This document shows positions 10,314 to 19,007 of a stretch of 64,000 bases of DNA, one piece after another; the stretch's first letter is position 1, and each line of letters opens with the position of its first letter. Position numbers and translations under genes: made by a program. The notes under the pieces were generated by a model that was given only the letters and a program-made list of their open reading frames with translations, ran no database searches and was not told where the DNA came from. This stretch comes from Haemophilus influenzae (GTDB lineage: Bacteria > Pseudomonadota > Gammaproteobacteria > Enterobacterales > Pasteurellaceae). The stretch lies in NCBI GenBank assembly GCA_923172585.1, contig OV298644.1, forward strand, positions 1,567,427 through 1,631,426, read 5' to 3'.

Positions 10314-11790
10314 ATGGATGCTGTCGAGTCATTGATGAACGTAACGCCTAACGAAACACGCATTGCGCTAGTCGAAACAGGAATGTTGCGCGAAGTGCAT
10401 ATTGAACGCCAAGCTAAACTAGGAATTGTCGGAAATATTTATAAAAGTCGTGTCACTCGAGTGTGACCATGAATGCAGTCGGCTTTTGTTGATATTGGTT
10501 TGGAAAAAGCGGCTTTTTTACTCGCTGCGGGCATTGTATTTCATACAGAATGTGTAGATGAAAATGAAGAAAAGCAATTTAAAGTTAAGAGCATGTCAGA
10601 GTTAGTACGATGAAAGGCAGGATAATGTTGTACAAGTGGTGAAAGATCCGCTAGGTACAAAAGGTGCACGTTTAACAACAGATATCACATTGCCATCACG
10701 TTATCTTGTTTTTATGCCAGAAAATAGCCACGTAGGCGTTTCACAACGTATTGTAAGCGAAGAAGAGCGCGTCCGTTTAAAAGCTTTGGATAAACCTGCT
10801 TGTGATGAACTCGGCGGTTTTATTATTCGTACCGCAACAGAAGGTGCAAACGAAGAAGAATTACGTCAAGACGCTGAATTATTAAAACGCTTATGGCGTA
10901 TTGTTGTAGAACGTAAATCTAAATATCCAACCAAATCAAAAATTTACAGCGAGCCAGCACTTGCGCAACGCATTTTGCGTGATTTTATCGGCACAAACAT
11001 AGAACGAATTCGTATCGACTCTAAACTTTGCTATGGCGAAGTAAAAGAGTCTACCGTTCAATTTATGCATGAATTAAGTGATAAACTTGTTCTTTATTCT
11101 GGCAATCAACCTATCTTTGATGTGTACGGCGTTGAAAATGCGATCCAAACAGCCGTAGATAAACGTGTTAATCTCAAATCGGGCGGAAATTTAATTATCA
11201 AGCAAACAGAAGCGATGACCACCATTGATATTAATACAGGTGCATTTGTGGCGCATCGTAATCTAGAAGAAACCATCTTCAATACTAATATTGAAGCAAC
11301 TAAAGCCATTGCGAAGCAATTACAACTACGTAATCTTGCTGGCATAATCATTATTGATTTTATTGATATGCAAACAGATGAACATCGCAATCAAGTATTG
11401 CAATCTTTATGTGATGCGCTTTCTAAAGATCGTATGAAAACTAATGTGAATAGCTTTACGCAATTAGGCCTTGTAGAAATGAATCGTAAAAGAACCCGCG
11501 AAAGCCTTGAACACGTGCTATGCGATGAATGTCCAACTTGTCATGGACGTGGTCGGGTGAAAACTGTTGAGACAGTTTGCTACGAAATTATGCGTGAAAT
11601 TATTCGGATGTATCATTTATTCAGTAGTGAACAATTTGTTATAGATGCCTCGCCAGCAGTTTCCGAATACCTTATTAATGAAGAATCTCACGGTTTACTG
11701 CCAGAAGTGGAAATGTTTATTGGAAAACGAGTAATAGTAAAAACAGAACAGTTTTATAACCAACAACAGTTTGAAGTAGTTGTAATGTAA
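10314..11790 (+). pseudogene. rng: RNase G gene with broken 5' part
   Basis: RNase G is an endoribonuclease that matures 16S rRNA 5' ends and degrades mRNA. The frame opens at ATG 10314 with MDAVESLMNVTPNETRIALV and VGNIYKSRVTRV. It then hits TGA where the family has Leu, and again two codons later where it has Gly (RVLPGMQ reads RV*P*MQ). The S1-domain part FVDIGLEKAAFL follows, then another stop and a shift of frame near 10610. From 10636 (GTG) to 11790 the sequence is a clean RNase G body with the catalytic Asp motifs AMTTIDINTGAF and IIIIDFIDM, the zinc-link CPTCHG, and the ending FEVVVM. A 384-residue protein lacking the S1 region could in principle start at GTG 10636 but would probably be inactive. 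Confidence 0.88.
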
Positions 11791-11803
11791 ACTCTATTTC
11801 AAC

Positions 11804-11846
11804 AAAGTGCGGTAAAAATTTTTGAGATTTTCACCGCACTTTTTAT
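11804..11846 (+). terminator. Uptake-signal-pair terminator after rng
   Basis: AAAGTGCGGT (11804-11813) and its complement ACCGCACTTT (11833-11842) form a 10-bp stem followed by Ts. Inverted uptake-signal pairs commonly serve as terminators in H. influenzae. Confidence 0.85.
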
Positions 11847-12057
11847 TTATAAAAACAATATTTCGTTTATATCTGAATCAATATGATGTAAAATTAGGTA
11901 GCTATTATTTAATATAGTGAGAATATAATATGTATTGATATAATTCTGTAAACAAACAACACTAGGATTTTCAAACCATCTTGCACAATAAATACGGATT
12001 TATGCGTTATTTATCCAATATTAAATAATCCAGCTTTAGTTGATACGCCTCCCTCCA

Positions 12058-12145
12058 CTACATCACATTAAAAAGCGGTATCGCCGTGAATGCAGGCAAA
12101 AACAGCAAAATTTCCTATCAAATGGGAGCTGGCTGGGTTTGGTAA
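12058..12145 (+). pseudogene. Possible remnant of an autotransporter membrane-anchor C-terminus
   Basis: An open stretch ending TAA 12143-12145 reads KSGIAVNAGKNSKISYQ and then MGAGWVW. The alternating pattern with a terminal aromatic residue is what the last strands of a YadA/Hia-type trimeric autotransporter barrel look like. The upstream sequence in the same frame has stops, so only a scar would remain. This rests on pattern only. The rest of the 11791-12343 gap shows no gene. Confidence 0.3.
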
Positions 12146-12187
12146 GCTAAACATTCAAAAAACTTACCGCACTTTGTGCATTTATAC

Positions 12188-12218
12188 ATCGACACGATAA
12201 TTTCGTGGCGATTTTTTT
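12188..12218 (+). terminator. Terminator upstream of glnS
   Basis: ATCGACACGA / TCGTGGCGAT forms a nine-pair stem with one mismatch and a TAATT loop, then seven Ts. It would end transcription of whatever once lay at 11.9-12.15 kb and insulates glnS. Confidence 0.75.
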
Positions 12219-12343
12219 ATGGCAAGTTTTTACAATCTTTTATTTAAATCTAGTATTTCTATGGCAAGAACAGGAGATGAACCTTTATTTTCCCTTAGAT
12301 TTGTATAGAATAGCCGAATATTTTTTTATTTTAACGAGAGAAA

Positions 12344-14017
12344 ATGATGAGCCATACAGAGACATCTTTGGGTGCGGAAAATACCCGCACTCACAATTTC
12401 ATTACCCAAATTATTGATGAAGATTTAGCTTCGGGTAAACATAAAAGCGTTCATACCCGTTTTCCGCCAGAGCCGAATGGCTATTTGCATATTGATCACG
12501 CAAAGTCTATTTGCTTGAATTTTGGCTTGGCAAAAGAATACCAAGGTTTATGTAACCTACGTTTTGACGATACCAATCCAGTAAAAGAAGACGTGGAATA
12601 TGTAGATTCTTTCAAAGCGGATGTGGAATGGTTAGGTTTTAAATGGGATGGCGAACCGCGTTATGCATATGATTACTTCGATGCGCTTTATGGCTATGCG
12701 ATTGAATTGATTAAAAAAGGCTTGGCTTATGTGGATGAGCTTTCTCCAGAAGAAATGCGTGAATATCGTGGTACCTTAACCGAACCTGGTAAAAACAGCC
12801 CATATCGTGACCGCACTATTGAAGAAAACTTAGCGTTATCTGAAAAAATGAAGAACGGTGAGTTTGCAGAGGGTAAAGCAAGTTTACGTGCAAAAATTGA
12901 TATGGCATCGCCATTTATGGTCATGCGTGATCCAGTAATTTATCGTATTAAATTCGCTAGCCATCACCAAACAGGTGACAAATGGTGTATTTACCCAATG
13001 TACGATTTCACGCACTGTATCTCTGATGCCATTGAGCGTATTACACACTCAATCTGTACATTAGAATTCCAAGATAACCGTCGTTTATATGACTGGGTAT
13101 TGGAAAATATCAGTATTGAGCGTCCATTACCGCATCAATATGAATTTTCACGTTTAAATTTAGAAGGCACATTAACCTCTAAACGTAAATTATTGAAATT
13201 GGTAAATGATGAAATCGTAGATGGTTGGAACGATCCTCGTATGCCAACCATTTCAGGTTTACGCCGTCGTGGTTATACACCAGCTTCGTTACGTGAATTT
13301 TGTCGTCGTATCGGTGTGACTAAACAAGATAACGTGGTGGAATATTCAGCACTTGAAGCCTGCATTCGTGAGGATTTAAATGAAAATGCACCACGCGCAA
13401 TGGCAGTGATTGATCCTGTTCGTGTGGTAATTGAAAACTTTGAAAGCGAAGCGGTTTTAACTGCCCCAAATCATCCAAATCGTCCTGAATTAGGGGAGCG
13501 TCAATTGCCGTTCACGAAAGAGCTTTATATTGATCGCGCAGACTTCCGTGAGGAAGCGAACAAACAATATAAACGCTTAGTATTAGGTAAAGAAGTGCGT
13601 TTGCGTAACGCTTATGTGATTAAAGCGGAACGTGTAGAAAAAGATGCAAGTGGCGAAATCACCACGATTTTCTGTACTTACGATCCTGAAACTTTAGGTA
13701 AAAATCCAGCAGATGGACGTAAAGTGAAAGGTGTCATTCATTGGGTTTCTGCGGTTAATAATCATCCAGCTGAATTCCGTTTGTATGATCGCTTATTTAC
13801 TGTGCCAAATCCAGGGGCTGAAGATGATATCGAAAGCGTGTTAAACCCAAATTCTTTAGTGATAAAACAAGGTTTTGTAGAGCAAAGCCTCGCAAGTGCA
13901 GAAGCAGAGAAAGGTTACCAATTTGAACGTGAGGGTTATTTCTGTGCAGATAGTAAAGATAGCCGTCCTGAACATTTGGTGTTTAATTTAACGGTAAGCT
14001 TAAAAGAAGGCTTCTAA
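12344..14017 (+). CDS. glnS: Glutaminyl-tRNA synthetase with altered HIGH motif
   Basis: Charges tRNA-Gln with glutamine; class Ic synthetase of 557 residues (E. coli 554). The catalytic core, CP domain and C-terminal anticodon-binding barrels are all present and ungapped ([49 protein letters not shown]). The second signature is TSKRK, equivalent to the MSK loop. Oddity: the first signature, which should be HIGH, reads HIDH (49-52) because codon 51 at 12494-12496 is GAT. That Gly packs against ATP in class I enzymes. Either this is a sequence error (GGT to GAT) or the protein is crippled. A second Met (codon 2) could be the start; GAGAG lies just upstream. Confidence 0.96.
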   Translation: MMSHTETSLGAENTRTHNFITQIIDEDLASGKHKSVHTRFPPEPNGYLHIDHAKSICLNFGLAKEYQGLCNLRFDDTNPVKEDVEYVDSFKADVEWLGFKWDGEPRYAYDYFDALYGYAIELIKKGLAYVDELSPEEMREYRGTLTEPGKNSPYRDRTIEENLALSEKMKNGEFAEGKASLRAKIDMASPFMVMRDPVIYRIKFASHHQTGDKWCIYPMYDFTHCISDAIERITHSICTLEFQDNRRLYDWVLENISIERPLPHQYEFSRLNLEGTLTSKRKLLKLVNDEIVDGWNDPRMPTISGLRRRGYTPASLREFCRRIGVTKQDNVVEYSALEACIREDLNENAPRAMAVIDPVRVVIENFESEAVLTAPNHPNRPELGERQLPFTKELYIDRADFREEANKQYKRLVLGKEVRLRNAYVIKAERVEKDASGEITTIFCTYDPETLGKNPADGRKVKGVIHWVSAVNNHPAEFRLYDRLFTVPNPGAEDDIESVLNPNSLVIKQGFVEQSLASAEAEKGYQFEREGYFCADSKDSRPEHLVFNLTVSLKEGF

Positions 14018-14029
14018 TTTTAATCAACC

Positions 14030-14069
14030 AAGTGCGGTCAAAACAAACGTGATTTTGACCGCACTTTTT
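14030..14069 (+). terminator. Uptake-signal-pair terminator after glnS
   Basis: A perfect 14-bp stem AAGTGCGGTCAAAA / TTTTGACCGCACTT (14030-14043, 14053-14066) with a T tail. Confidence 0.88.
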
Positions 14070-14082
14070 ATTTGTATCAACT

Positions 14083-14547
14083 ATGCAATCCAATATGCAA
14101 CTTGAACCCAATTTCTGGCAAACCAAATCCCTGCTAGAAATGACTGAATCTGAATGGGAAGCCTTATGTGATGGCTGCGGCAAATGCTGTTATCGCAAAT
14201 ATATTCAAGGGCGAGGTAAACGCCAAAAACTCTATTACACCCGAATTGCTTGTAATCTTTTAGATCTGGAAACAGGAAAGTGCGGTAATTATTCAGAGCG
14301 TTTTAACATTGAAACCGATTGCACCAAACTCACCAAAAAGAATTTACCTGATTTTCATTGGCTGCCTGATACTTGTGCCTATCGTTTGCTTTATGAAGGA
14401 AAAACGCTACCCGAATGGCATCCGCTTATTTCTGGCTCTCCCCATTCTGTAAAAAATGCGGATATTTTGATTAAAAATGGTATCCACGAACGAGATGTGA
14501 TTGATTGGTTTGAATTTATTATTGACGAAGATCACACTTTTAAATAA
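14083..14547 (+). CDS. YcgN/UPF0260-type cysteine-cluster protein
   Basis: A 154-residue protein of the YkgJ/YcgN cysteine-cluster family, of unknown biochemical role. The probable metal-binding Cys set is CDGCGKCC (residues 29-36), then IAC, GKCGNYSERF, TDC and DTCAYR, with ESEWEALC just before. The C-terminus is acidic. Start ATG 14083; a second ATG at 14095 is equally plausible. It lies between the glnS terminator and the malQ promoter, so it is probably monocistronic. I see no signal or membrane segment. Confidence 0.85.
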   Translation: MQSNMQLEPNFWQTKSLLEMTESEWEALCDGCGKCCYRKYIQGRGKRQKLYYTRIACNLLDLETGKCGNYSERFNIETDCTKLTKKNLPDFHWLPDTCAYRLLYEGKTLPEWHPLISGSPHSVKNADILIKNGIHERDVIDWFEFIIDEDHTFK

Positions 14548-14553
14548 AGCCGG

Positions 14554-14581
14554 TTGTCATCAATTTCAGCTTAGCTATAAT
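14554..14581 (+). promoter_or_regulatory. Sigma-70 promoter of the malQ-glg cluster
   Basis: TTGTCA (14554-14559), a 16-base spacer, then TATAAT (14576-14581) make a strong predicted promoter about 35 bases before the malQ ATG. The leader would be only about 30 bases long. Confidence 0.7.
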
Positions 14582-14617
14582 CCCTAACAAGAGTTATACA
14601 GTTGTGATGTGGTGTCT

Positions 14618-16708
14618 ATGCAAATCTCGGATTCTCTCAAACAAAAAGCAGAAAAATGCGGTATCGCGCTTTCTCATTATGATATTGATGGACATCTTAT
14701 CTTCGCAGATGAAAAGACGGTTTCAACTTTTGTTGAGCTTTTGCAGCCTCCGCCAAAAGCGAAAGGACAGTTTGACGATGTTCTGGCTGCATTTGAAAAT
14801 GAACCGATTGATTATCTACTCAATCGTCTAGATTTGCCACCATCTTCGGAATATCGTTATCAGCTGATTGATGAATCTAATGCTATTCTGTTAGAAAAAA
14901 TACTTTCAAATTTATCCGCACTTTCTTTGCCTCCACTTCCTTTTGGCTATTATCAATTATCTATTTTTTCCGATACTGAACAGTACCGCGTTCGTTTACT
15001 TATTTCTCCTAAAACATCGTTTCAACCATCCGTATTAAAAAATAAAAAAGTGTGGGGCGTGAATGTGCAACTTTACAGTTTACGCTCAGAACAAAACTGG
15101 GGGATTGGCGATTTTGGCGATTTAGCCTATTTGATTGAACAAAGTGCAAAACAAGGGGCGGATTATGTGGGAATTAATCCATTACATTTGCCATATCCTG
15201 CTGTGCCAAACTGGGCTAGTCCTTATAGTTCATCTTCCCGTCGTTGGTTGAATTTCTTATATTTGGCCATTCCTGATTTACCCGAATTTAAGCGTTGCCG
15301 TTCAGTACAAAATTGGTTTAAGCGTGAGGATATTCAAGCAAAAATTGCTGCTTTACGTGAAAGTGATTGCGTCGATTATTCTTCAATTTTGGCTTTAAAA
15401 TTAACCGCACTTGAGTCCCTGTTTGATTTCTTTCAGCGTAGTCAATTCGTTGAAATTGTGACACGTCGAAAAATCTTTGCTGATTATTTAAAAAACAAAG
15501 GTGAACCTTTGTTGTTACAGGGTTTATTTAATGTCTTGGATTTACAAGAACACGCTGACCATCAAGCAGAAGAAAATACCATTGGTTGGCTTGGCTGGCG
15601 TAAGGAATGGCAGCATTTAAGTGCGGAAAAAAGAAAAGCCCTATTAAAAACACACCATGAGAAAATCCAATTTTTTGCTTGGTTGCAATGGCTTACAGAA
15701 GAACAGCTTTCCGCATTACAAAATCTTTGTAAACAGTCTGGTATGGAGTTGGGTATTTATGGCGATTTAGCCGTAAATAGTTCTCGTGGCAGTGCTGATG
15801 TATGGAGCGATCCTGATTTATATTGTGTAAATGCCTCTATTGGTGCGCCGCCCGATCCGTTAGGCCCTGTAGGACAAAATTGGAATTTGCCACCTTATAA
15901 TCCAACAGTGCTAAAAGCACGTGGCTTTGCACCATTTATCGATATGCTACGTGCCAATATGCAATATTTCGGTGTGTTACGCATCGATCATGTTATGGGC
16001 TTATTTCGTTTGTGGTGGATTCCAAAAGGAAAAACTGCGGCTGACGGTGCTTATGTGCATTATCCTTTTGATGAGTTAATGGCGATTCTTGCCATTGAAA
16101 GTGTACGTAATGAATGTTTGATTATCGGTGAAGATCTCGGCACTGTGCCTGATGAAGTGCGGTGGAAATTAAACGAGTTTCAAATTTTCTCTTATTTTGT
16201 GTTGTATTTCGCCCAACGAAATGGCGAATTTCCTCGTATATCTGATTATCCTCGAAATGCTTATGCCACTATTGGCACGCATGATGTTCCCTCGTTACAA
16301 AGTTTTTGGCATTGCCGTGATTTAGAATTATTTAATCAACTCGGTATTCTGAATGGGGAAGTGCTCAAGCAAAAATATGATCAACGTGTCATGGATAAAC
16401 AAGCCTTATTAAATAGTTTACATCGTGATAATTATTTACCGCCGCATTATGAGGGCGATGCGCTTTCTATGGCGATGCACGATTATTTAAATCGAATGAT
16501 CCATTATTATTTAGCGGAAAGTAACAGCCGATTGATTGGAGTGCAATTAGAAAATTTACTTAGCCAAGAAATCAGTTTTAATTTACCGGCCACCTCAAAT
16601 GAATACCCAAACTGGTGCAAGAAACTTGCTCAACCGTTAGCGTTTATTTTTAGCAATGAAGCTTTAAAAACGTTCTTTGTGCAAATTAACCAAGGGCGAA
16701 ATGTATAA
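14618..16708 (+). CDS. malQ: 4-alpha-glucanotransferase (amylomaltase)
   Basis: GH77 enzyme that disproportionates maltodextrins, working with glycogen phosphorylase on short chains. From ATG 14618 it is 696 residues (E. coli 694); GTG codons at 14609 and 14612 would add two or three. Catalytic residues are evident: nucleophile Asp in LRIDHVMGLFRLW, acid/base Glu in IIGEDLGTVP, and transition-state Asp in IGTHDVPSLQ. The NPLHLPYPAVPNWASPYS and NPSxGAPPD-like loops (ASIGAPPDPLGP) are present. It is first in the malQ-glgBXCAP cluster and ends 10 bases before glgB. Confidence 0.95.
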   Translation: MQISDSLKQKAEKCGIALSHYDIDGHLIFADEKTVSTFVELLQPPPKAKGQFDDVLAAFENEPIDYLLNRLDLPPSSEYRYQLIDESNAILLEKILSNLSALSLPPLPFGYYQLSIFSDTEQYRVRLLISPKTSFQPSVLKNKKVWGVNVQLYSLRSEQNWGIGDFGDLAYLIEQSAKQGADYVGINPLHLPYPAVPNWASPYSSSSRRWLNFLYLAIPDLPEFKRCRSVQNWFKREDIQAKIAALRESDCVDYSSILALKLTALESLFDFFQRSQFVEIVTRRKIFADYLKNKGEPLLLQGLFNVLDLQEHADHQAEENTIGWLGWRKEWQHLSAEKRKALLKTHHEKIQFFAWLQWLTEEQLSALQNLCKQSGMELGIYGDLAVNSSRGSADVWSDPDLYCVNASIGAPPDPLGPVGQNWNLPPYNPTVLKARGFAPFIDMLRANMQYFGVLRIDHVMGLFRLWWIPKGKTAADGAYVHYPFDELMAILAIESVRNECLIIGEDLGTVPDEVRWKLNEFQIFSYFVLYFAQRNGEFPRISDYPRNAYATIGTHDVPSLQSFWHCRDLELFNQLGILNGEVLKQKYDQRVMDKQALLNSLHRDNYLPPHYEGDALSMAMHDYLNRMIHYYLAESNSRLIGVQLENLLSQEISFNLPATSNEYPNWCKKLAQPLAFIFSNEALKTFFVQINQGRNV

Positions 16709-16717
16709 GGAGTAAAT

Positions 16718-18909
16718 ATGACAACCGCAGTAACACAAGCAATTATTGATGGTTTTTTTGATACGAGCAATGGTGATCCTTTTGCTACGCTTGGTATGCA
16801 CGAAACCGAGCAAGGAATTGAAATCCGTACGTTATTGCCAGATGCCAATCGAATGGTGGTGATTGAGCGTGAAAGTGGTAAAGAAATAACGGAACTGGAT
16901 TGTGTCGATGAGCGTGGATTTTTTGTTGGTGTTATTCCAAATTGTCGTCAATTTTTTGCTTATCAATTACAGGTTTTTTGGGGCAATGAAGCACAAATTA
17001 TCGAAGATCCTTATCGTTTTCATCCAATGATTGACGATTTAGAACAATGGCTACTTTCTGAAGGTTCGATGCTTCGCCCATATGAAGTGCTTGGTGCGCA
17101 TTTTATGGAATGTGATGGTGTGAGCGGGGTGAATTTCCGCTTGTGGGCACCTAATGCAAGACGAGTTTCTATTGTAGGTGATTTCAACTATTGGGATGGT
17201 CGTCGCCACCCGATGCGTTTCCACTCGAAAAGTGGTGTTTGGGAGCTCTTTTTACCAAAAGCCAGTTTAGGACAGCTTTATAAATTTGAATTAATTGATT
17301 GCCATGGCAATCTTCGTTTGAAGGCCGATCCATTTGCCTTTAGTTCGCAACTTCGCCCTGATACAGCTTCGCAAGTGAGTGCCTTGCCAAATGTAGTGGA
17401 AATGACTGAAGCACGCAAAAAAGCAAACCAAGGCAACCAACCAATTTCTATTTATGAAGTGCATTTAGGATCTTGGCGTCGTAATTTAGAAAACAATTTT
17501 TGGCTAGATTACGATCAAATTGCTGATGAATTAGTTCCTTATGTAAAAGAGATGGGCTTCACCCATATAGAATTTTTACCGCTTTCTGAATTTCCGTTTG
17601 ATGGTTCTTGGGGCTATCAACCACTTGGACTTTATTCGCCAACCAGTCGTTTTGGCTCACCTGAGGCATTTCGCCGTTTAGTAAAACGTGCTCACGAAGC
17701 AGGCATCAACGTGATTTTAGATTGGGTGCCAGGGCATTTCCCAAGTGATACTCACGGTTGAGTGCTTTCGATGGCACAGCTCTTTACGAACACGCCGACC
17801 CGCGCGAAGGCTATCATCAAGATTGGAATACCTTGATTTATAACTATGGGCGCAACGAAGTGAAAAATTTCCTGTCCAGCAATGCCCTGTATTGGCTTGA
17901 ACGTTTTGGCGTAGATGGTATTCGCGTGGATGCCGTGGCTTCGATGATTTACCGCGATTACAGCCGTGCGGAAGGCGAGTGGATTCCAAACCAATACGGC
18001 GGACGTGAAAACTTAGAAGCCATTGAATTTTTAAAACACACCAACTGGAAAATTCACAGTGAAATGGCGGGGGCAATTTCTATTGCGGAAGAATCAACTT
18101 CTTTTGCAGGCGTAACCCACCCAAGCGAAAACGGCGGCTTGGGCTTCAATTTTAAATGGAATATGGGCTGGATGAACGATACACTCGCCTATATGCAGCT
18201 TGACCCCATTTACCGCCAATATCATCACAACAAAATGACCTTTGGAATGGTGTATCAATACAGCGAAAATTTTGTTCTACCACTTTCTCACGATGAAGTG
18301 GTTCACGGTAAATATTCACTTCTTGGCAAGATGCCGGGCGATACATGGCAAAAATTCGCTAACTTGCGTGCATATTACGGTTATATGTGGGGCTACCCAG
18401 GCAAAAAATTACTCTTTATGGGGAATGAATTTGCCCAAGGTCGTGAGTGGAATTACGAAGAAAGTTTGGACTGGTTCTTGCTTGATGAAAATATTGACGG
18501 AGGCTGGCACAAAGGCGTGTTGAAGCTGGTTAAAGACCTCAATCAAATTTATCAAAAAAATCGACCGCTCTTTGAGCTCGACAACTCCCCAGAGGGTTTC
18601 GATTGGCTTGTCGTTGATGATGCGGCAAATTCTGTGTTCGCCTTTGAACGTCGCAGTTCAAACGGAGAACGTATTATTGTCGTCAGTAACTTTACCCCTG
18701 TGCCTCGCCACGACTACCGCATCGGCGTGAATATTGCAGGCGAATATGAAGAAATTTTGAATACCGATTCAATGTACTATCAAGGCTCAAATGTGGGCAA
18801 TTTTGGTTGTGTCGCAAGTGAAAACATTGAAAGCCACGGACGAGAAAATTCGATTTCAGTGTCCATTCCGCCGTTAGCAACAGTTTATTTGAGATTGAAG
18901 GCGAAATAA
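16718..18909 (+). pseudogene. glgB: 1,4-alpha-glucan branching enzyme, frameshifted
   Basis: GlgB makes alpha-1,6 branches in glycogen. It begins at ATG 16718 after AAGGAG. The first frame runs 347 residues through the N1/N2 domains ([20 protein letters not shown]) and into the barrel ([25 protein letters not shown]), then stops at TGA 17759-17761. The same protein continues at once in another frame ([20 protein letters not shown]) to 18909. One extra T in GGTTGAG would give an uninterrupted 730-residue enzyme. Both catalytic residues, Asp in IRVDAVASM and Glu in IAEEST, lie after the break, so the first piece alone is dead. The 3' half looks more GC-rich than the flanks. Confidence 0.95.
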
Positions 18910-18923
18910 TCCGAATAGATAAA

Positions 18924-18994
18924 TTGTAGGGGCGAATTACATTCGCCCTGATAAACCACCGATGTTTTTGGGCAAATGTCATTTGCCCCTACAA
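18924..18994. repeat. GTAGGG-type palindromic repeat, copy 1
   Basis: Outer arms TTGTAGGGGC (18924-18933) and GCCCCTACAA (18985-18994) enclose two inner hairpins, GGGCGAAT / ATTCGCCC (18930-18948) and GGGCAAAT / ATTTGCCC (18970-18988). The composite cruciform fills the glgB-glgX gap. It resembles REP/BIME-like dispersed repeats and its GC content stands out. Confidence 0.75.
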
Positions 18995-19007
18995 AAGCGA
19001 TAAAAAT

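Noticed and set aside
12205-12417. A 70-codon plus-strand frame upstream of glnS
   Set aside because: It overlaps the terminator region and the glnS start in another frame, lacks a ribosome site and has a hydrophobic, AT-driven composition.
17740-17770. Programmed frameshifting at the glgB break
   Set aside because: The site lacks a slippery heptamer or a downstream structure, and other genes in the window show the same one-base loss, so a simple deletion or error is more likely.
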